Source: Streptococcus suis
GTDB lineage: Bacteria > Bacillota > Bacilli > Lactobacillales > Streptococcaceae
Direction: 5' to 3'
NCBI RefSeq assembly: GCF_019856455.1
Contig: NZ_CP082205.1
Location: 930,001 to 994,000, forward strand
Length of the DNA stretch: 64,000 nucleotides
The notes under the pieces were generated by a model that worked only from the letters and a program-made list of their open reading frames with translations, was not told the DNA's origin and made no database searches. A program made the translations under genes and the position numbers. How positions within the stretch are numbered: position 1 is the first letter of the stretch; each line of letters opens with the position of its first letter. This document shows, piece after piece, positions 38,667 to 49,144 of the stretch.

Positions 38667-40841
38667 TTACTGCGAATTTGAACTGGTACTTGTTGAGCTA
38701 GTACCAGTATTTGGTGTGCTAGTAGCAGTTGTACTACCGTGAAGTTCTAGGTAGCTTGGTGCTTTAAATAGTCCAATTGTTGACTTATTGCCGTTTTTAC
38801 TATACAAACTTGTCGATTGTGTACCAAGTTTATTCTCCAGAGCAATCTCGGCAGCCAATGAGTCAATGTAGTTATATTGACTTGAATCCAAGGCTGGCAA
38901 TCCATTGTCGAAGAAACGCATAAGATCACCAGTTTGAATGGCATCGCTAGTCGCCAGTTGTGCTGCGGTAGCTTCTTTAATTGCATCAATTTCTTTCTGA
39001 GTTGTCTCATCTGGATTTGTAATTTCAAGACCAGTTTCTGTATAGTAGATTTTACCTTCGTAGCTAGTGTATTTTGGTGTGATAAAACTGCCAGCGGTTC
39101 GAAGAGCCACGATTTGGCTGTGTTGGCTGGAAAGTAGGTCTTGACCAACTTGAAGATAGTTATCGGATTTGATTCCTAAAAGATGTTCGAGAGTAGGAAG
39201 TGCATCAATCTCACCACCGTAGGTATCAAAAATCCCACCGTTGGTCATTCCAGGTACAACAATCATATATGGAACACGTTGCATCATGGCATTGTCAAAA
39301 TCTGACCAAGTCTGAGAATTTTTTCCAATCAACGGTGCCAAGTCAGGATTGCGTGAATTAGAAATTCCATAGTGATCACCATAGAGGACGATGACGGAGT
39401 TTTCGTACAAGCCAGTCGCTTTTAAGTAATCGAAAAATGCCTTTATGGACGCATCGAGATAGTTTGCAGTAGCAAAATAGCCATTAATGGTTTCATCATC
39501 TGTATTGGCTAATGGAAAGCCAATCTCATCCCCAATCAAGCTGGTTGTATAGGGGTAGTGGTTGGAAACGGTGATAAATTTGGTATAGAAAGGTTGCTGT
39601 AAATGTTCCAGATATTGGATAGAGTCGGCGAACATGATTTTATCATTCAGACCGTATTGGAATGAATTTTCAGCAGTGGCTTTAGAGAAATAGGATTGAT
39701 CAAAGAAGTAATTGTAACCCCATTGTTTATAGGTGTTGTTCCTATTCCAGAAACTGGCTGCATTTCCGTGGAATACAGCAGATGTATAGCCACCATTTTG
39801 AGAGAGAATATATGGTGCGGCTTGCTGGGTATTGCTTCCGCCATATTGGACCATGAAAGAGCCTTGATTGAGTCCAAAAAGGGAGGTTTCAATCATAGTT
39901 TCGGCATCAGAGGTTTTACCTGCCTTCACTTGGTTGAAGAAATTAGAAAAGGCGAGAGTAGAGTTAGAATGATACAGAGAATTGAGGAAAGGTGTGACTT
40001 CGTATTCGACACCGTTGACGTTCAACTTATAGTCAATAACAAATTGTTGTAAGCTTTCTAGGTGGAGATAGATAACATTTCGTCCTTTGGCAATACCGAA
40101 GTAGTTGTCATTCGGCTGAGCATAATGTTCTGTAATATATTGTTTTACAGGCTCCAAATCTGTAGCTGTTGCTCCAGAGCGATCCTTATGGGCATTGTAG
40201 GTTTGATTAGCATTGTAGCCAAGGAAAGCTGGTAACCCAAGGGCTCTGACGATATAAGTATTAGAAAATCCTCTCGTAAGTAGCTCAGGTCTATCAATTT
40301 CTGCTAAAAAGAGATTGATAGAGAATAATAATACTGAAAAGGCTGTGATGGCAAAGCTAGATTTTTTATGAAATGGAGTTTTGTCCCAGTGAAATGCCTT
40401 ACGGTAGACTAAGAAACCAAAAGCTATAAAATCAAGAAAATAGACAATATCCCATAGCCTAAATAACTTAAGAGCTGCTTCTCCTAATCCAGCAGATACG
40501 CTAGGGGTAGCCATCATGGTAGAAATGGAGATATAATCGGAAAATTCTCTATAATAGACTGCATTTGAAAAGAGCCAGGCGAAAAGAACAATATAAATGG
40601 TCATCGCTACACTATAGAATGCCTTCGTATTCTTTATATAAAGCGAGAGGCCAAGCAATAAAATTCCTACTGGTAGAGGATTCATAATAGCGATAAAATT
40701 TTGGAAAAATCCTTGGGTATCTAAATTAAAATCAATATAGTAGGCCCAGAGTGTTTTGAGCCAGTAAATGATTAGCAAAATCAAGACGAAGCCAAGTCGA
40801 GTTTGTCCGATCTTCTTGACGTAGTCAATTAGTTTTTTCAC
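38667..40841 (-). CDS. ltaS: Lipoteichoic acid synthase
   Basis: A 724-residue membrane enzyme that polymerises glycerol phosphate from phosphatidylglycerol onto the lipoteichoic acid anchor. About five N-terminal helices (to about residue 190) precede an extracellular sulfatase-fold domain: NVIYLHLESLQ (metal Glu), GKTSDAE (nucleophile Thr) and LYGDHYGIS. The C-terminus is a Ser/Thr-rich tail. Start GTG 40841 with GAGGT eight bases upstream. It differs from the GacH-like protein at 9942 by its fewer helices. Confidence 0.88.
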   Translation of the reverse strand: MKKLIDYVKKIGQTRLGFVLILLIIYWLKTLWAYYIDFNLDTQGFFQNFIAIMNPLPVGILLLGLSLYIKNTKAFYSVAMTIYIVLFAWLFSNAVYYREFSDYISISTMMATPSVSAGLGEAALKLFRLWDIVYFLDFIAFGFLVYRKAFHWDKTPFHKKSSFAITAFSVLLFSINLFLAEIDRPELLTRGFSNTYIVRALGLPAFLGYNANQTYNAHKDRSGATATDLEPVKQYITEHYAQPNDNYFGIAKGRNVIYLHLESLQQFVIDYKLNVNGVEYEVTPFLNSLYHSNSTLAFSNFFNQVKAGKTSDAETMIETSLFGLNQGSFMVQYGGSNTQQAAPYILSQNGGYTSAVFHGNAASFWNRNNTYKQWGYNYFFDQSYFSKATAENSFQYGLNDKIMFADSIQYLEHLQQPFYTKFITVSNHYPYTTSLIGDEIGFPLANTDDETINGYFATANYLDASIKAFFDYLKATGLYENSVIVLYGDHYGISNSRNPDLAPLIGKNSQTWSDFDNAMMQRVPYMIVVPGMTNGGIFDTYGGEIDALPTLEHLLGIKSDNYLQVGQDLLSSQHSQIVALRTAGSFITPKYTSYEGKIYYTETGLEITNPDETTQKEIDAIKEATAAQLATSDAIQTGDLMRFFDNGLPALDSSQYNYIDSLAAEIALENKLGTQSTSLYSKNGNKSTIGLFKAPSYLELHGSTTATSTPNTGTSSTSTSSNSQ

Positions 40842-40921
40842 AATAAAACCTCATGGTCCTTTCTAAAAGCTTAGTTCATTATACCATAATTTTAAAATAA
40901 GCCTCAAAGTTTAGAGTTTTT

Positions 40922-40957
40922 TTGGCATAGTATGAAGAAACATGTTATAATAATTCT
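40922..40957 (+). promoter_or_regulatory. Promoter giving an almost leaderless transcript
   Basis: TTGGCA (40922-40927), 18 bp, TATAAT (40946-40951). The methyltransferase ATG is at 40958, seven bases after the -10, where transcription should begin. No ribosome site is visible. Confidence 0.6.
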
Positions 40958-42121
40958 ATGAAAATAAAGGTAAACCGTATTGCAGAACAGAAAATAAACA
41001 GAGGGATTCAACTCTTGGATAGCGCTGATTTTTCAGGTTTTTCGTTTGATGAAGACAGGCTGGCTGTTTTGTATTCAGAGTCTGGAAGCTATTTGGGCCA
41101 GGCTTATTTATCCAAACAGAATAAGGGAATAGGCTGGCTGTTTAGTAGAAGCAATCAAGATTTGACCATGAATTTCTTTGTTAAATTATTCGTGGATGCT
41201 AAACAGAAACGTCAACATTTTTATCAATCTGAGATGACGAACGCTTTTCGTTTATTTAATCAAGATGGAGATAGTTTTGGTGGAATGACGGTTGACTTGT
41301 ATGATGAATACGCAGTTTTTTCATGGTATAATACCTTTATTTATTCTGTCAAAGAGATGATTGTTGCTGCCTTTCAACAGGTATTTCCAGAAGTAAGAGG
41401 AGCTTATGAGAAGATTCGTCTTAAAGGTTTAGCCTTTGAGTCTGCTCATCTTTATGGAGAAGAAGCCCCTGAGTATTTCACTGTGTTGGAAAATGGAGTT
41501 CACTATCAGGTCTTTATGAATGATGGACTGATGACGGGAATCTTTTTGGATCAGCATGAGGTACGTGGTTCCTTGGTGGATGGCCTGGCGGCAGGCAAGT
41601 CACTTTTGAACATGTTTTCGTACACGGCAGCATTTTCTATTGCTGCTGCCATGGGCGGAGCAGGGGAAACGACTTCTGTTGACTTAGCCAAACGCTCGCG
41701 AGAACTTTCTAAAGCTCACTTTAAGGTTAATAGTTTAGACTTAGATAATCATCACTTTGTGGTAATGGATGTATTTGAATATTTCAAATATGCCAAACGT
41801 AAAGGCTTGACTTATGATGTGATTGTCTTGGATCCGCCAAGCTTTGCACGAAATAAGAAACAAACCTTTTCAGTAGCCAAAGATTATCACAAGTTGATTT
41901 CTCAATCTTTGGAAATACTAAATACAGGTGGAACTATTATCGCTTCGACCAACGCCGCAAATGTTTCTGTTGAAAAATTTAAGAGGCAGATTGAAAAAGG
42001 TTTTGGTGTTAGAAAACACCGTTATGAGGCAAGTTACCGCTTGCCGGCCGATTTTGTAATCAATAAAAATGATGAAAGTAGTAATTACCTAAAGGTCTTT
42101 ACGATACAGGTAGATAAATGA
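40958..42121 (+). CDS. Class I 23S rRNA (cytosine) methyltransferase, RlmI/K type
   Basis: A 387-residue SAM-dependent enzyme: N-terminal PUA-like domain, a middle domain, then a Rossmann methyltransferase ([31 protein letters not shown]) with the [10 protein letters not shown] catalytic motif. RlmI homologues make m5C in 23S rRNA. Its end overlaps aroD by four bases (ATGA), so it is the first gene of this aro transcription unit. Confidence 0.85.
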   Translation: MKIKVNRIAEQKINRGIQLLDSADFSGFSFDEDRLAVLYSESGSYLGQAYLSKQNKGIGWLFSRSNQDLTMNFFVKLFVDAKQKRQHFYQSEMTNAFRLFNQDGDSFGGMTVDLYDEYAVFSWYNTFIYSVKEMIVAAFQQVFPEVRGAYEKIRLKGLAFESAHLYGEEAPEYFTVLENGVHYQVFMNDGLMTGIFLDQHEVRGSLVDGLAAGKSLLNMFSYTAAFSIAAAMGGAGETTSVDLAKRSRELSKAHFKVNSLDLDNHHFVVMDVFEYFKYAKRKGLTYDVIVLDPPSFARNKKQTFSVAKDYHKLISQSLEILNTGGTIIASTNAANVSVEKFKRQIEKGFGVRKHRYEASYRLPADFVINKNDESSNYLKVFTIQVDK

Positions 42122-42792
42122 AAATAGTAGTTCCTATTATGCCTAGAAATCTGGAAGAGGTAGAGGCCATTGATGTAGAACGTCTAGCAGAGGCAGATAT
42201 TGTTGAATGGCGAGCAGACTACCTTCCGAAAGATGATATTTTAAGAGTAGCACCTGCTATATTTGAAAAATGTAATGGTAAGGAAGTGGTTTTCACTATT
42301 CGGACAACACGTGAAGGTGGCCACTTGGATTTGGACGATCAAGAATATGTCAATTTAATCAAAGAAGTTGCAGCGCTTTATCAGCCAGATTATATTGATT
42401 TTGAATATTATTCTTATAAGTCGGTTTTTGAGCAGATGTTGGAGTTTCCAAATCTTGTGTTGAGTTATCATAATTTTGAGGAAACACCGTCTAATTATAT
42501 GGAAATCATGTCTGAACTAACTAGCCTGTCACCAGCTGTTGTTAAAATGGCTGTAATGGCTAAGACAGAGCAGGATGTCCTAGATGTTATGAATTATACT
42601 CGTGGTTTTAAATCGCTGAACACCGAGCAGACATTTGCGACAATCGCTATGGGTGAACTAGGGAAGTTAACGCGTATTGCTGGTGTGATTACAGGATCCT
42701 GCTGGACTTTTGCCAGCTTAGATGAAACATCTGCACCTGGACAGATGTCTTTAGGCAATACTCGTAAGTTTTTGGAAATTTTGGAGAATTAA
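42118..42792 (+). CDS. aroD: 3-dehydroquinate dehydratase, type I
   Basis: Third shikimate pathway step. EWRADYLP and SYHNFEETP are family segments; the Schiff-base Lys is expected in VVKMAVMA. Length 224 residues, normal for streptococcal type I enzymes. Overlaps the methyltransferase gene and is followed after two bases by aroC. Confidence 0.95.
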   Translation: MKIVVPIMPRNLEEVEAIDVERLAEADIVEWRADYLPKDDILRVAPAIFEKCNGKEVVFTIRTTREGGHLDLDDQEYVNLIKEVAALYQPDYIDFEYYSYKSVFEQMLEFPNLVLSYHNFEETPSNYMEIMSELTSLSPAVVKMAVMAKTEQDVLDVMNYTRGFKSLNTEQTFATIAMGELGKLTRIAGVITGSCWTFASLDETSAPGQMSLGNTRKFLEILEN

Positions 42793-42794
42793 GT

Positions 42795-43961
42795 ATGCGT
42801 TATTTAACAGCTGGTGAGTCTCATGGACCACGTCTAACAGCCATTATTGAGGGAGTTCCAGCTGGTCTTCCTTTAACAGCTGAGGATATTAATGAAGATT
42901 TAAAACGTCGCCAGGGGGGATACGGTCGTGGTAGTCGGATGCAGATTGAAACAGATCGCGTAGAGATTACGGCTGGTGTTCGTCACGGTAAGACAACAGG
43001 TGCCCCGATTACATTGAATGTGACCAATAAAGACCATCAAAAATGGTTGGATATTATGGCGGTTGAGGACATCGAAGAGAAGCTCAAAAGTAAGCGTCGT
43101 ATCAAACATCCACGACCAGGACATGCTGACCTAGTTGGTGGTATGAAGTATCGCTTTGATGATTTGCGTAATTCCTTGGAGCGTTCTAGTGCGCGTGAGA
43201 CAACTATGCGTGTGGCTGTTGGTGCGGTTGCCAAACGGATTTTGGCTGAGTTGGATATTGAAATTGCTAACCATGTAGTCGTTTTCGGAGGGAAGGAAAT
43301 TGATGTCCCAGATGGTTTAAGCGTAGCAGAAATCAAAGAGCGTGCAGCCCAGTCAGAAGTATCCATTGTCAACCAAGAGCGTGAAGAAGAAATCAAAGCC
43401 TATATCGATCAAATCAAACGAGATGGAGATACTATTGGCGGAGTGATTGAGACTGTTGTTGGAGGAGTTCCAGCTGGCTTGGGGTCATATGTGCAATGGG
43501 ATAAAAAGTTAGATGCAAAATTAGCGCAGGCTGTTGTTTCAATCAATGCTTTTAAGGGAGTAGAATTTGGGGTAGGCTTTCAAGCTGGTTATCTCAAAGG
43601 GAGCCAAGTCATGGACGAAATTCTCTGGTCCCAAGAAAAAGGATATACACGCCGAACCAATAATCTAGGTGGTTTCGAAGGTGGTATGACCAATGGCGAG
43701 GCCCTAATCATTCGTGGTGTTATGAAACCAATTCCGACCCTCTATAAGCCATTGATGTCTGTTGACATTGACACCCATGAGCCTTATAAAGCTACTGTGG
43801 AGCGTTCAGATCCAACGGCTCTCCCAGCAGCTGGTGTAGTCATGGAATCAGTCGTAGCTACAACTCTAGCGACAGAAATCCTAGAGAAGTTCTCTTCCGA
43901 TAATATGGAGGAATTGAAAGCTGCGGTAGCCAGTCATCGCGACTATGTCAAAAATTTCTAG
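42795..43961 (+). CDS. aroC: Chorismate synthase
   Basis: Makes chorismate from EPSP with reduced [11 protein letters not shown] at the N-terminus, [12 protein letters not shown], and [17 protein letters not shown] are the three family signatures. Length 388 residues. In the same strand and unit as aroD and tyrA. Confidence 0.97.
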   Translation: MRYLTAGESHGPRLTAIIEGVPAGLPLTAEDINEDLKRRQGGYGRGSRMQIETDRVEITAGVRHGKTTGAPITLNVTNKDHQKWLDIMAVEDIEEKLKSKRRIKHPRPGHADLVGGMKYRFDDLRNSLERSSARETTMRVAVGAVAKRILAELDIEIANHVVVFGGKEIDVPDGLSVAEIKERAAQSEVSIVNQEREEEIKAYIDQIKRDGDTIGGVIETVVGGVPAGLGSYVQWDKKLDAKLAQAVVSINAFKGVEFGVGFQAGYLKGSQVMDEILWSQEKGYTRRTNNLGGFEGGMTNGEALIIRGVMKPIPTLYKPLMSVDIDTHEPYKATVERSDPTALPAAGVVMESVVATTLATEILEKFSSDNMEELKAAVASHRDYVKNF

Positions 43962-43968
43962 GTAATTA

Positions 43969-45072
43969 ATGAAAAAAACGATTTTAATTGTAGGTCTAGG
44001 GTTGATTGGAAGTTCACTTGCGCTCTGTATTCGCAAAGACCATCCTGACTATCACCTCATTGGCTTTGATCCTAACGAACAATCATGCCAAATTTCCTTG
44101 GGCAAGGGGATGGTTGATGAGGTATCAACGGAATTGGAGGGTGTAGCAAAGCAGGCTGATGTGATTCTTCTTTGTGTTCCAATTCAAGTTTCTTTGCGTT
44201 TGATTGAAGAATTTAGTGCCCTTGAATTGAAGGATACGGTCTTGATTACAGATGCAGGTTCAACGAAGTCTGCAATTGTGGCTGCTGCTGAGGAACATTT
44301 GGCGCCAAGACAAATTAATTTTATCGGTGGACACCCTATGGCAGGTAGTCATAAATCTGGTGCCAGTGCAGCAGATCTCCATCTATTTGAGAATGCTTAC
44401 TACATTATGACACCGTGTCAGGCTACCAAGCAGGATGCGGTTCCCCGATTGACAGACTTGTTATCTGGAACGGGGGCACGTTTTGTTCAGATTGATGCGG
44501 CAGAACATGACCGTGTGACCAGTCAAATTTCACATTTTCCACACGTATTGGCTTCTAGTTTGATGCATCAAGCTGGTGAGTATGCCCAAAATCATCCCTT
44601 TACGAATAATTTTGCAGCTGGAGGATTTAGAGATATGACACGGATTGCGGAAAGTGAGCCGTGCATGTGGACTAGCATTTTGCTAACCAATGCAGATTCT
44701 ATTCTAAATCGAATCGAGGAATTTCAAGCACGTCTCTCAGAAATTGCAGATGTTCTCAGATCTGGCAATCAAAAAGCAATTTGGGACTTTTTTGATAAGG
44801 GACGTCAAACTCGTAGAGCCATGGAAATTCACAAGCGTGCAGGTGTTGATTCTTTCTACGATTTATTCCTTAGTGTTCCTGATGAGGAAGATACGATTTT
44901 GAAGGTTTTGGAAGTCTTACGGGGGATTTCCATTGTCAATATTCGTATCAATGAAGAGAACCGTGAAGATATACACGGTATTTTACAAATTACGTTTAAA
45001 AACAAAGGAAATTTGGAAGACGCTGCGAAACGTTTAAGAGAGCAGACGACTTACAAAATCCATTTAGATTAG
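43969..45072 (+). CDS. tyrA: Prephenate dehydrogenase with ACT domain
   Basis: Oxidatively decarboxylates prephenate toward tyrosine. NAD loop GLGLIGSSLAL at residues 9-19, GHPMAGSHKSG as the prephenate site, SHFPHVLASSL in the helical domain, and an ACT domain from about residue 300 that is likely to sense tyrosine. Length 367 residues. Seven bases after aroC, with only a weak AGGTA site. Confidence 0.95.
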   Translation: MKKTILIVGLGLIGSSLALCIRKDHPDYHLIGFDPNEQSCQISLGKGMVDEVSTELEGVAKQADVILLCVPIQVSLRLIEEFSALELKDTVLITDAGSTKSAIVAAAEEHLAPRQINFIGGHPMAGSHKSGASAADLHLFENAYYIMTPCQATKQDAVPRLTDLLSGTGARFVQIDAAEHDRVTSQISHFPHVLASSLMHQAGEYAQNHPFTNNFAAGGFRDMTRIAESEPCMWTSILLTNADSILNRIEEFQARLSEIADVLRSGNQKAIWDFFDKGRQTRRAMEIHKRAGVDSFYDLFLSVPDEEDTILKVLEVLRGISIVNIRINEENREDIHGILQITFKNKGNLEDAAKRLREQTTYKIHLD

Positions 45073-45081
45073 GAGAAAATT

Positions 45082-45420
45082 ATGTCAACAAATATCTATG
45101 ATATAGCAAATGAATTGGAACGTGCAATCCGTAACCTGCCTGAATATAAGGCTGTGGAATCCGTTAAGGTCTCAGTTGAGGGGAATTCAGAAGCCAAAGA
45201 AATATTGGAAAGTTATATTTCTTTCCAAAAAGAAATCCAATCTAAATTGCAGGCTGGAGAAATTCCTACTGAAGCTGACCAAAAGAAAATGTTGGATTTC
45301 AACAAGAAAGTTCAAGGAAATCCACTTTTGACGGAATATTTCAGCAAGCAACAACAGTTGGGAACTTATGTAGCTGATTTGGAACGTATCATCTTCAAGC
45401 CTCTCAACGAATTGTTGTAA
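45082..45420 (+). CDS. YlbF/YmcA-family protein
   Basis: A 112-residue helical protein (DIANELERAIRNLPEY; QKEIQSKLQAGEIPTEADQKKM). Family members in Bacillus form the Y-complex that acts with RNase Y and affects competence and biofilms. It is the last gene of this aro unit, as in other streptococci. Its terminator is at 45488. Confidence 0.85.
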   Translation: MSTNIYDIANELERAIRNLPEYKAVESVKVSVEGNSEAKEILESYISFQKEIQSKLQAGEIPTEADQKKMLDFNKKVQGNPLLTEYFSKQQQLGTYVADLERIIFKPLNELL

Positions 45421-45487
45421 TATATTTATATTTGATAGGAGCAGGGTGTTAGGTCATGTATTGACGTTTAGTATCCACTGCTTACGT

Positions 45488-45549
45488 AGAGTTCTTATCT
45501 CCAAGTACAGATTCAGAAACGGTACTTTGGGGAGTAAGAACTCTTTTTT
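45488..45549 (+). terminator. Strong terminator after ylbF
   Basis: A long stem: 45488-45508 (AGAGTTCTTA...AAGTAC) with 45522-45544 (GTACTT...TAAGAACTCT), then six T. Confidence 0.88.
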
Positions 45550-45600
45550 CTACCTTCTCCAGCCTCCAGCATCCATTTCTTATAAAGTTATGGTAATTAC

Positions 45601-45653
45601 TTGACATTTTCTAATAGAAGTTCTACAATATATTTGGTATATGGTTATAACCA
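45601..45653 (+). promoter_or_regulatory. Promoter and operator-like palindrome of nagA-lacD
   Basis: TTGACA (45601-45606), 17 bp, TACAAT (45624-45629). The perfect palindrome TGGTTATAACCA (45642-45653) lies just downstream of the expected start. Its size and TGGT...ACCA form fit a GntR/NagR-type operator; the regulator is not in the window. Confidence 0.6.
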
Positions 45654-45688
45654 GTTTAGTAAGTGTATATATCAATAAAGGAGATAAT

Positions 45689-46834
45689 ATGGCAGTATTT
45701 ATAAAAGCAAAATCTATTATTTTACCAGAGAGTGAGGTCGAATCAGCCTATTTGGAAATTACTGACAAGGGTCAGTTTGGACGGATTATGACTGAAAAGC
45801 CTGAAGGGGAGATTGTTGATTATTCTGACTTTCATTTAGCACCAGGGCTAGTTGATACACATATCCACGGCTACGCTTCTCACGATGTTATGGACAATGA
45901 TTTTGAAGGCATCAAAGTCATTTCAGAAGGTCTCTTATCCTGTGGGGTAACTTCTTGGTTGCCAACAACATTAACAGATTCAACTGAAAATTTGGATGCA
46001 GTTTGTGAAACGATTGGGACTTATGCAGGGCAGGAAACAGGCGCCAAGATTCAAGGTATTTTCTTAGAAGGTCCTTTCTTTACAGAAAAATACAAGGGAG
46101 CACAAAATCCTAAGTACATGAGCGATCCATCCATTGAAAAGTTGGACAACTGGCACAGCTTATCTAAAGGTTTAGTCAATAAAATTGCTATTGCTCCAGA
46201 ACGTGAAGGCGTCAAAGAATTCATCGAGTTTGCTAACAGCAAGGCAATTCATACTGCCTTGGCTCACAGCGATGCGACCTATGCGCAAGCGGAAGCGGCA
46301 GTAGAAGCTGGTGCCAATATCTTCGTCCATGTTTACAATGGGATGAGTGGGCTTCATCACCGTGAACCAGGTATGGTCGGTGCTGCTTTGAATTTAAAAA
46401 ATGTCTATGCGGAAATGATTTGTGATGGACACCATGTTCATCCAGCTGCGGCAGAAATCGTGGTCAAAGCACGTGGAGCAGAGGAAACTGTTTTGATTAC
46501 GGACTGTATGCGAGCTGGCGGTATGGGTGAAGGGGAATCCCGCCTCGGTGAATTTGAAGTTGTTGTAAAAGATGGAACTGCTCGTTTAAAAGAAAGTGGT
46601 AGTTTGGCAGGTTCTGTCTTAGAATTGATTGAAGCAGTGCAGAATGTTGTGAAATGGGGCTTGGTGTCCCTACCTGATGCCCTTCGTATGGCTTCTCTGG
46701 CACCAGCTCGCTCTGTCAATATTGACCATATTTGTGGTCGGATTGCAGAAGGCCGAGCTGCAGACTTTATCGTCGTAGATGATGCAGGACGCTTACAAGC
46801 GACCTATCTAGATGGCGTGAAACGATTTGGTTAA
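45689..46834 (+). CDS. nagA: N-acetylglucosamine-6-phosphate deacetylase
   Basis: Removes acetate from GlcNAc-6-phosphate from wall recycling or host sugars. LVDTHIHG gives the HxH metal site, LEGPFFTEKYKGAQN is family-typical, and HVYNGMSGLHHREPG and ITDCMRAGG follow, the latter with the catalytic Asp. Start at ATG 45689 after AAAGGAG; the upstream in-frame ATG 45641 overlaps the operator. 381 residues. lacD follows 23 bases later. Confidence 0.94.
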   Translation: MAVFIKAKSIILPESEVESAYLEITDKGQFGRIMTEKPEGEIVDYSDFHLAPGLVDTHIHGYASHDVMDNDFEGIKVISEGLLSCGVTSWLPTTLTDSTENLDAVCETIGTYAGQETGAKIQGIFLEGPFFTEKYKGAQNPKYMSDPSIEKLDNWHSLSKGLVNKIAIAPEREGVKEFIEFANSKAIHTALAHSDATYAQAEAAVEAGANIFVHVYNGMSGLHHREPGMVGAALNLKNVYAEMICDGHHVHPAAAEIVVKARGAEETVLITDCMRAGGMGEGESRLGEFEVVVKDGTARLKESGSLAGSVLELIEAVQNVVKWGLVSLPDALRMASLAPARSVNIDHICGRIAEGRAADFIVVDDAGRLQATYLDGVKRFG

Positions 46835-46857
46835 TAAAATTCCTTAGGAGGAAACTA

Positions 46858-47859
46858 ATGACAAAATTACAACTTTCTCAAGCTAAATTCAATCACATGA
46901 CCCGCTTGTCAAACAGCGATCAGGTGATTGCGGCCTTGGCGATTGACCAACGTGGTGCATTGAAACGCCTGCTTGCTGCTGCAGCAGGTGGTGGCGAATT
47001 TGGAGATGACATTTTGATTGACTTCAAGAAAGTCATCTCAAGCGATTTGACTCCTTATGCAAGCTCCATTCTCTTGGATGCGGAATACGGTGTTCCGGCT
47101 TCAGAATTGCGCCATGCAGATTGCGGTTTTATTGCAGCTTATGAAAAAACAGGTTACGATGCGTCCACACCAGGTCGTTTGCCAGACCTTTTGCCAAATT
47201 GGTCAGCCAAACGTATCAAAGAATTGGGGGCGGATGCCGTAAAAATCTTGCTTTACTATGATGTAGATGACAAGCCAGAAATCAACGACATTAAGCATGC
47301 TTGGGTAGAACGCATTGGTAGTGAGTGTATCGCAGAAGATATTCCTTACTTCGTGGAAATCTTGACTTACGATGCCAGCGATATGGATGTGACTTCTCGT
47401 GAATACGCAGCCCTCAAACCACACAAGGTCAATGGTGCCATGCGTGAATTTAGTAAGTCACGTTATAATGCCGACGTGCTCAAGGTTGAAGTACCTGTCA
47501 ATATGAACTTTGTAGAAGGCTACGCAGATGAAGAGCCAGTCTATACAGTTGAGGAAGCTAAGGCCTTCTTCAAGGAACAAACAGACAGCACTCACTTGCC
47601 ATTCATTTATTTGAGCGCGGGTGTATCTGCTAAACTCTTCCAAGAAACACTAGTCTTTGCCAAAGAAGCTGGTTCAAGCTTTAATGGTGTTCTTTGTGGT
47701 CGGGCGACTTGGAAGGATGCAGTAGCCATCTTTGCAAGCGAGGGTGAAGAAGCAGTCAAAGCTTGGTTGGCAGATCAAGGCCGCCGCAACGTAGAAGAAC
47801 TAAACGAGGTTCTAGCAACTACAGCGCGTCCTTGGACTGAAAAAGTTGAAGTAAAATAA
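46858..47859 (+). CDS. lacD: Tagatose-1,6-bisphosphate aldolase
   Basis: A 333-residue class I aldolase of the LacD type. AIDQRGALKR is at the N-terminus, LDAEYGVPAS, the Schiff-base Lys is probably in VKILLYYDVDD, and LCGRATWKDAV is near the C-terminus. It splits tagatose-1,6-bisphosphate into DHAP and glyceraldehyde-3-phosphate in galactose/lactose or amino-sugar catabolism. No other lac genes are here; pairing with nagA suggests an amino-sugar route. AGGAGG precedes the ATG. Confidence 0.9.
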   Translation: MTKLQLSQAKFNHMTRLSNSDQVIAALAIDQRGALKRLLAAAAGGGEFGDDILIDFKKVISSDLTPYASSILLDAEYGVPASELRHADCGFIAAYEKTGYDASTPGRLPDLLPNWSAKRIKELGADAVKILLYYDVDDKPEINDIKHAWVERIGSECIAEDIPYFVEILTYDASDMDVTSREYAALKPHKVNGAMREFSKSRYNADVLKVEVPVNMNFVEGYADEEPVYTVEEAKAFFKEQTDSTHLPFIYLSAGVSAKLFQETLVFAKEAGSSFNGVLCGRATWKDAVAIFASEGEEAVKAWLADQGRRNVEELNEVLATTARPWTEKVEVK

Positions 47860-47869
47860 TTGTTTTAGT

Positions 47870-47899
47870 AAGGTCTGGGCTTAGGTTCAGACTTTTTTG
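47870..47899 (+). terminator. Terminator of nagA-lacD
   Basis: AAGGTCTG (47870-47877) with CAGACTTT (47888-47895), one G-T pair, followed by T's. Confidence 0.7.
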
Positions 47900-48022
47900 T
47901 TACATCAAATATAGACAATATGTAAAGACCCCCAGTTGAGAATTCGTGGATTTACCTGTACACTAGAATAAAAAAACAATCAACTTCTAACAGGAATTAC
48001 CACACTCAATTGGAGGTCTTAT

Positions 48023-49144
48023 ATGTTTCATTTTACCACACTTTTCATCGGAATGGATGTTCACAAAGAAAGTTTTTCACTCTGCTATTATGATATGATG
48101 GCGAATCAATTCAAACATAGCACTAAAGTTGGTCCAAATGTTAGCTATATTGTGAACTATGTGAATGAGCTTCGTCGTTTATATGGTCAAGATGCAGAAG
48201 TGTTATGTGGCTACGAAGCCGGATGTCTTGGATTTACCCTATATCACCAGCTACAAGCTCACGGGATTCCCTGTATCGTGATGGCGCCTACAACGGTGAT
48301 GAAGGAAGGATCTAAGCGTGTTAAGACTGATAAAAAAGATGCAGCTCAGCTCGCAAAAGCTCTGGCCTTTCGTAGCTATCGGCCTGTTCATATTCCTACT
48401 GTTGAGGATGAACAAGTCAAAGAATATATCCGCATGAGAACAGACCACAAAGTGGCTCTGAAGAAAATCAAACAACAAATTCTTGCCTTCTGTCTCCGAC
48501 ATGATTTTCGCTATACCGAGGGAAGCAGTAATTGGACACAGAAACATGTCCGCTGGCTCCGTTCCCTAAATCCTGATGGACTTTATGCAGAGATTTTGAC
48601 AGAATATCTATTGACCTATGAGAAATTAGTAGATCAAATAGAACGGTATGATGCACGAATTGAGCAACTGGGTCAAAGCGACAGTTACCAAGAGAAGGTC
48701 TCACGGCTTTCTTGCTTTATTGGCATTAAAACACTAACTGCTCTTTCCATTGTGACAGAAATCGGTGATTTTAATCGCTTTGCGACAGCTCAACATTTTG
48801 CTTCTTATCTTGGGCTAACTCCTAGCGAAAATTCTAGCGGCGACAAGGAGAGAAGAGGTGCTATCACCAAAGCTGGGAATAGCCATGTGAGACGACTTCT
48901 GATAGAAGCTGCACAATCATTGGCTAAGGGGACGATTGGGTATAAATCCAAAGAATTGAAACGGAGACAAAGTGGAAACCGAGTGGAGGTGATTGCTTAT
49001 GCGGATAAGGCTAATGAACGCTTAAGAAGACGTTATCGCACACTTGTTCTAGGAAAAAATAAGAAACAAAATGTTGCTAAAACAGCTATTGCACGAGAAT
49101 TGTCTGGTTTTATTTGGGGGATGATGACAGGAAGAATAGCTTGA
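48023..49144 (+). CDS. IS110-family transposase, copy 1
   Basis: 373 residues. The N-terminal RuvC-like DEDD domain begins FIGMDVHKESFSL and continues with CGYEAGCLG and KTDKKDAAQLAKAL. The C-terminal Transposase_20 part holds GIKTLTALSIVTEIGDF and LGLTPSENSSGDKERRG with the nucleophile Ser region. GGAGG lies before the ATG. Two neighbouring substitutions (NPDG versus KPEG) distinguish it from copy 2, so both appear intact and recently duplicated. Confidence 0.93.
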   Translation: MFHFTTLFIGMDVHKESFSLCYYDMMANQFKHSTKVGPNVSYIVNYVNELRRLYGQDAEVLCGYEAGCLGFTLYHQLQAHGIPCIVMAPTTVMKEGSKRVKTDKKDAAQLAKALAFRSYRPVHIPTVEDEQVKEYIRMRTDHKVALKKIKQQILAFCLRHDFRYTEGSSNWTQKHVRWLRSLNPDGLYAEILTEYLLTYEKLVDQIERYDARIEQLGQSDSYQEKVSRLSCFIGIKTLTALSIVTEIGDFNRFATAQHFASYLGLTPSENSSGDKERRGAITKAGNSHVRRLLIEAAQSLAKGTIGYKSKELKRRQSGNRVEVIAYADKANERLRRRYRTLVLGKNKKQNVAKTAIARELSGFIWGMMTGRIA

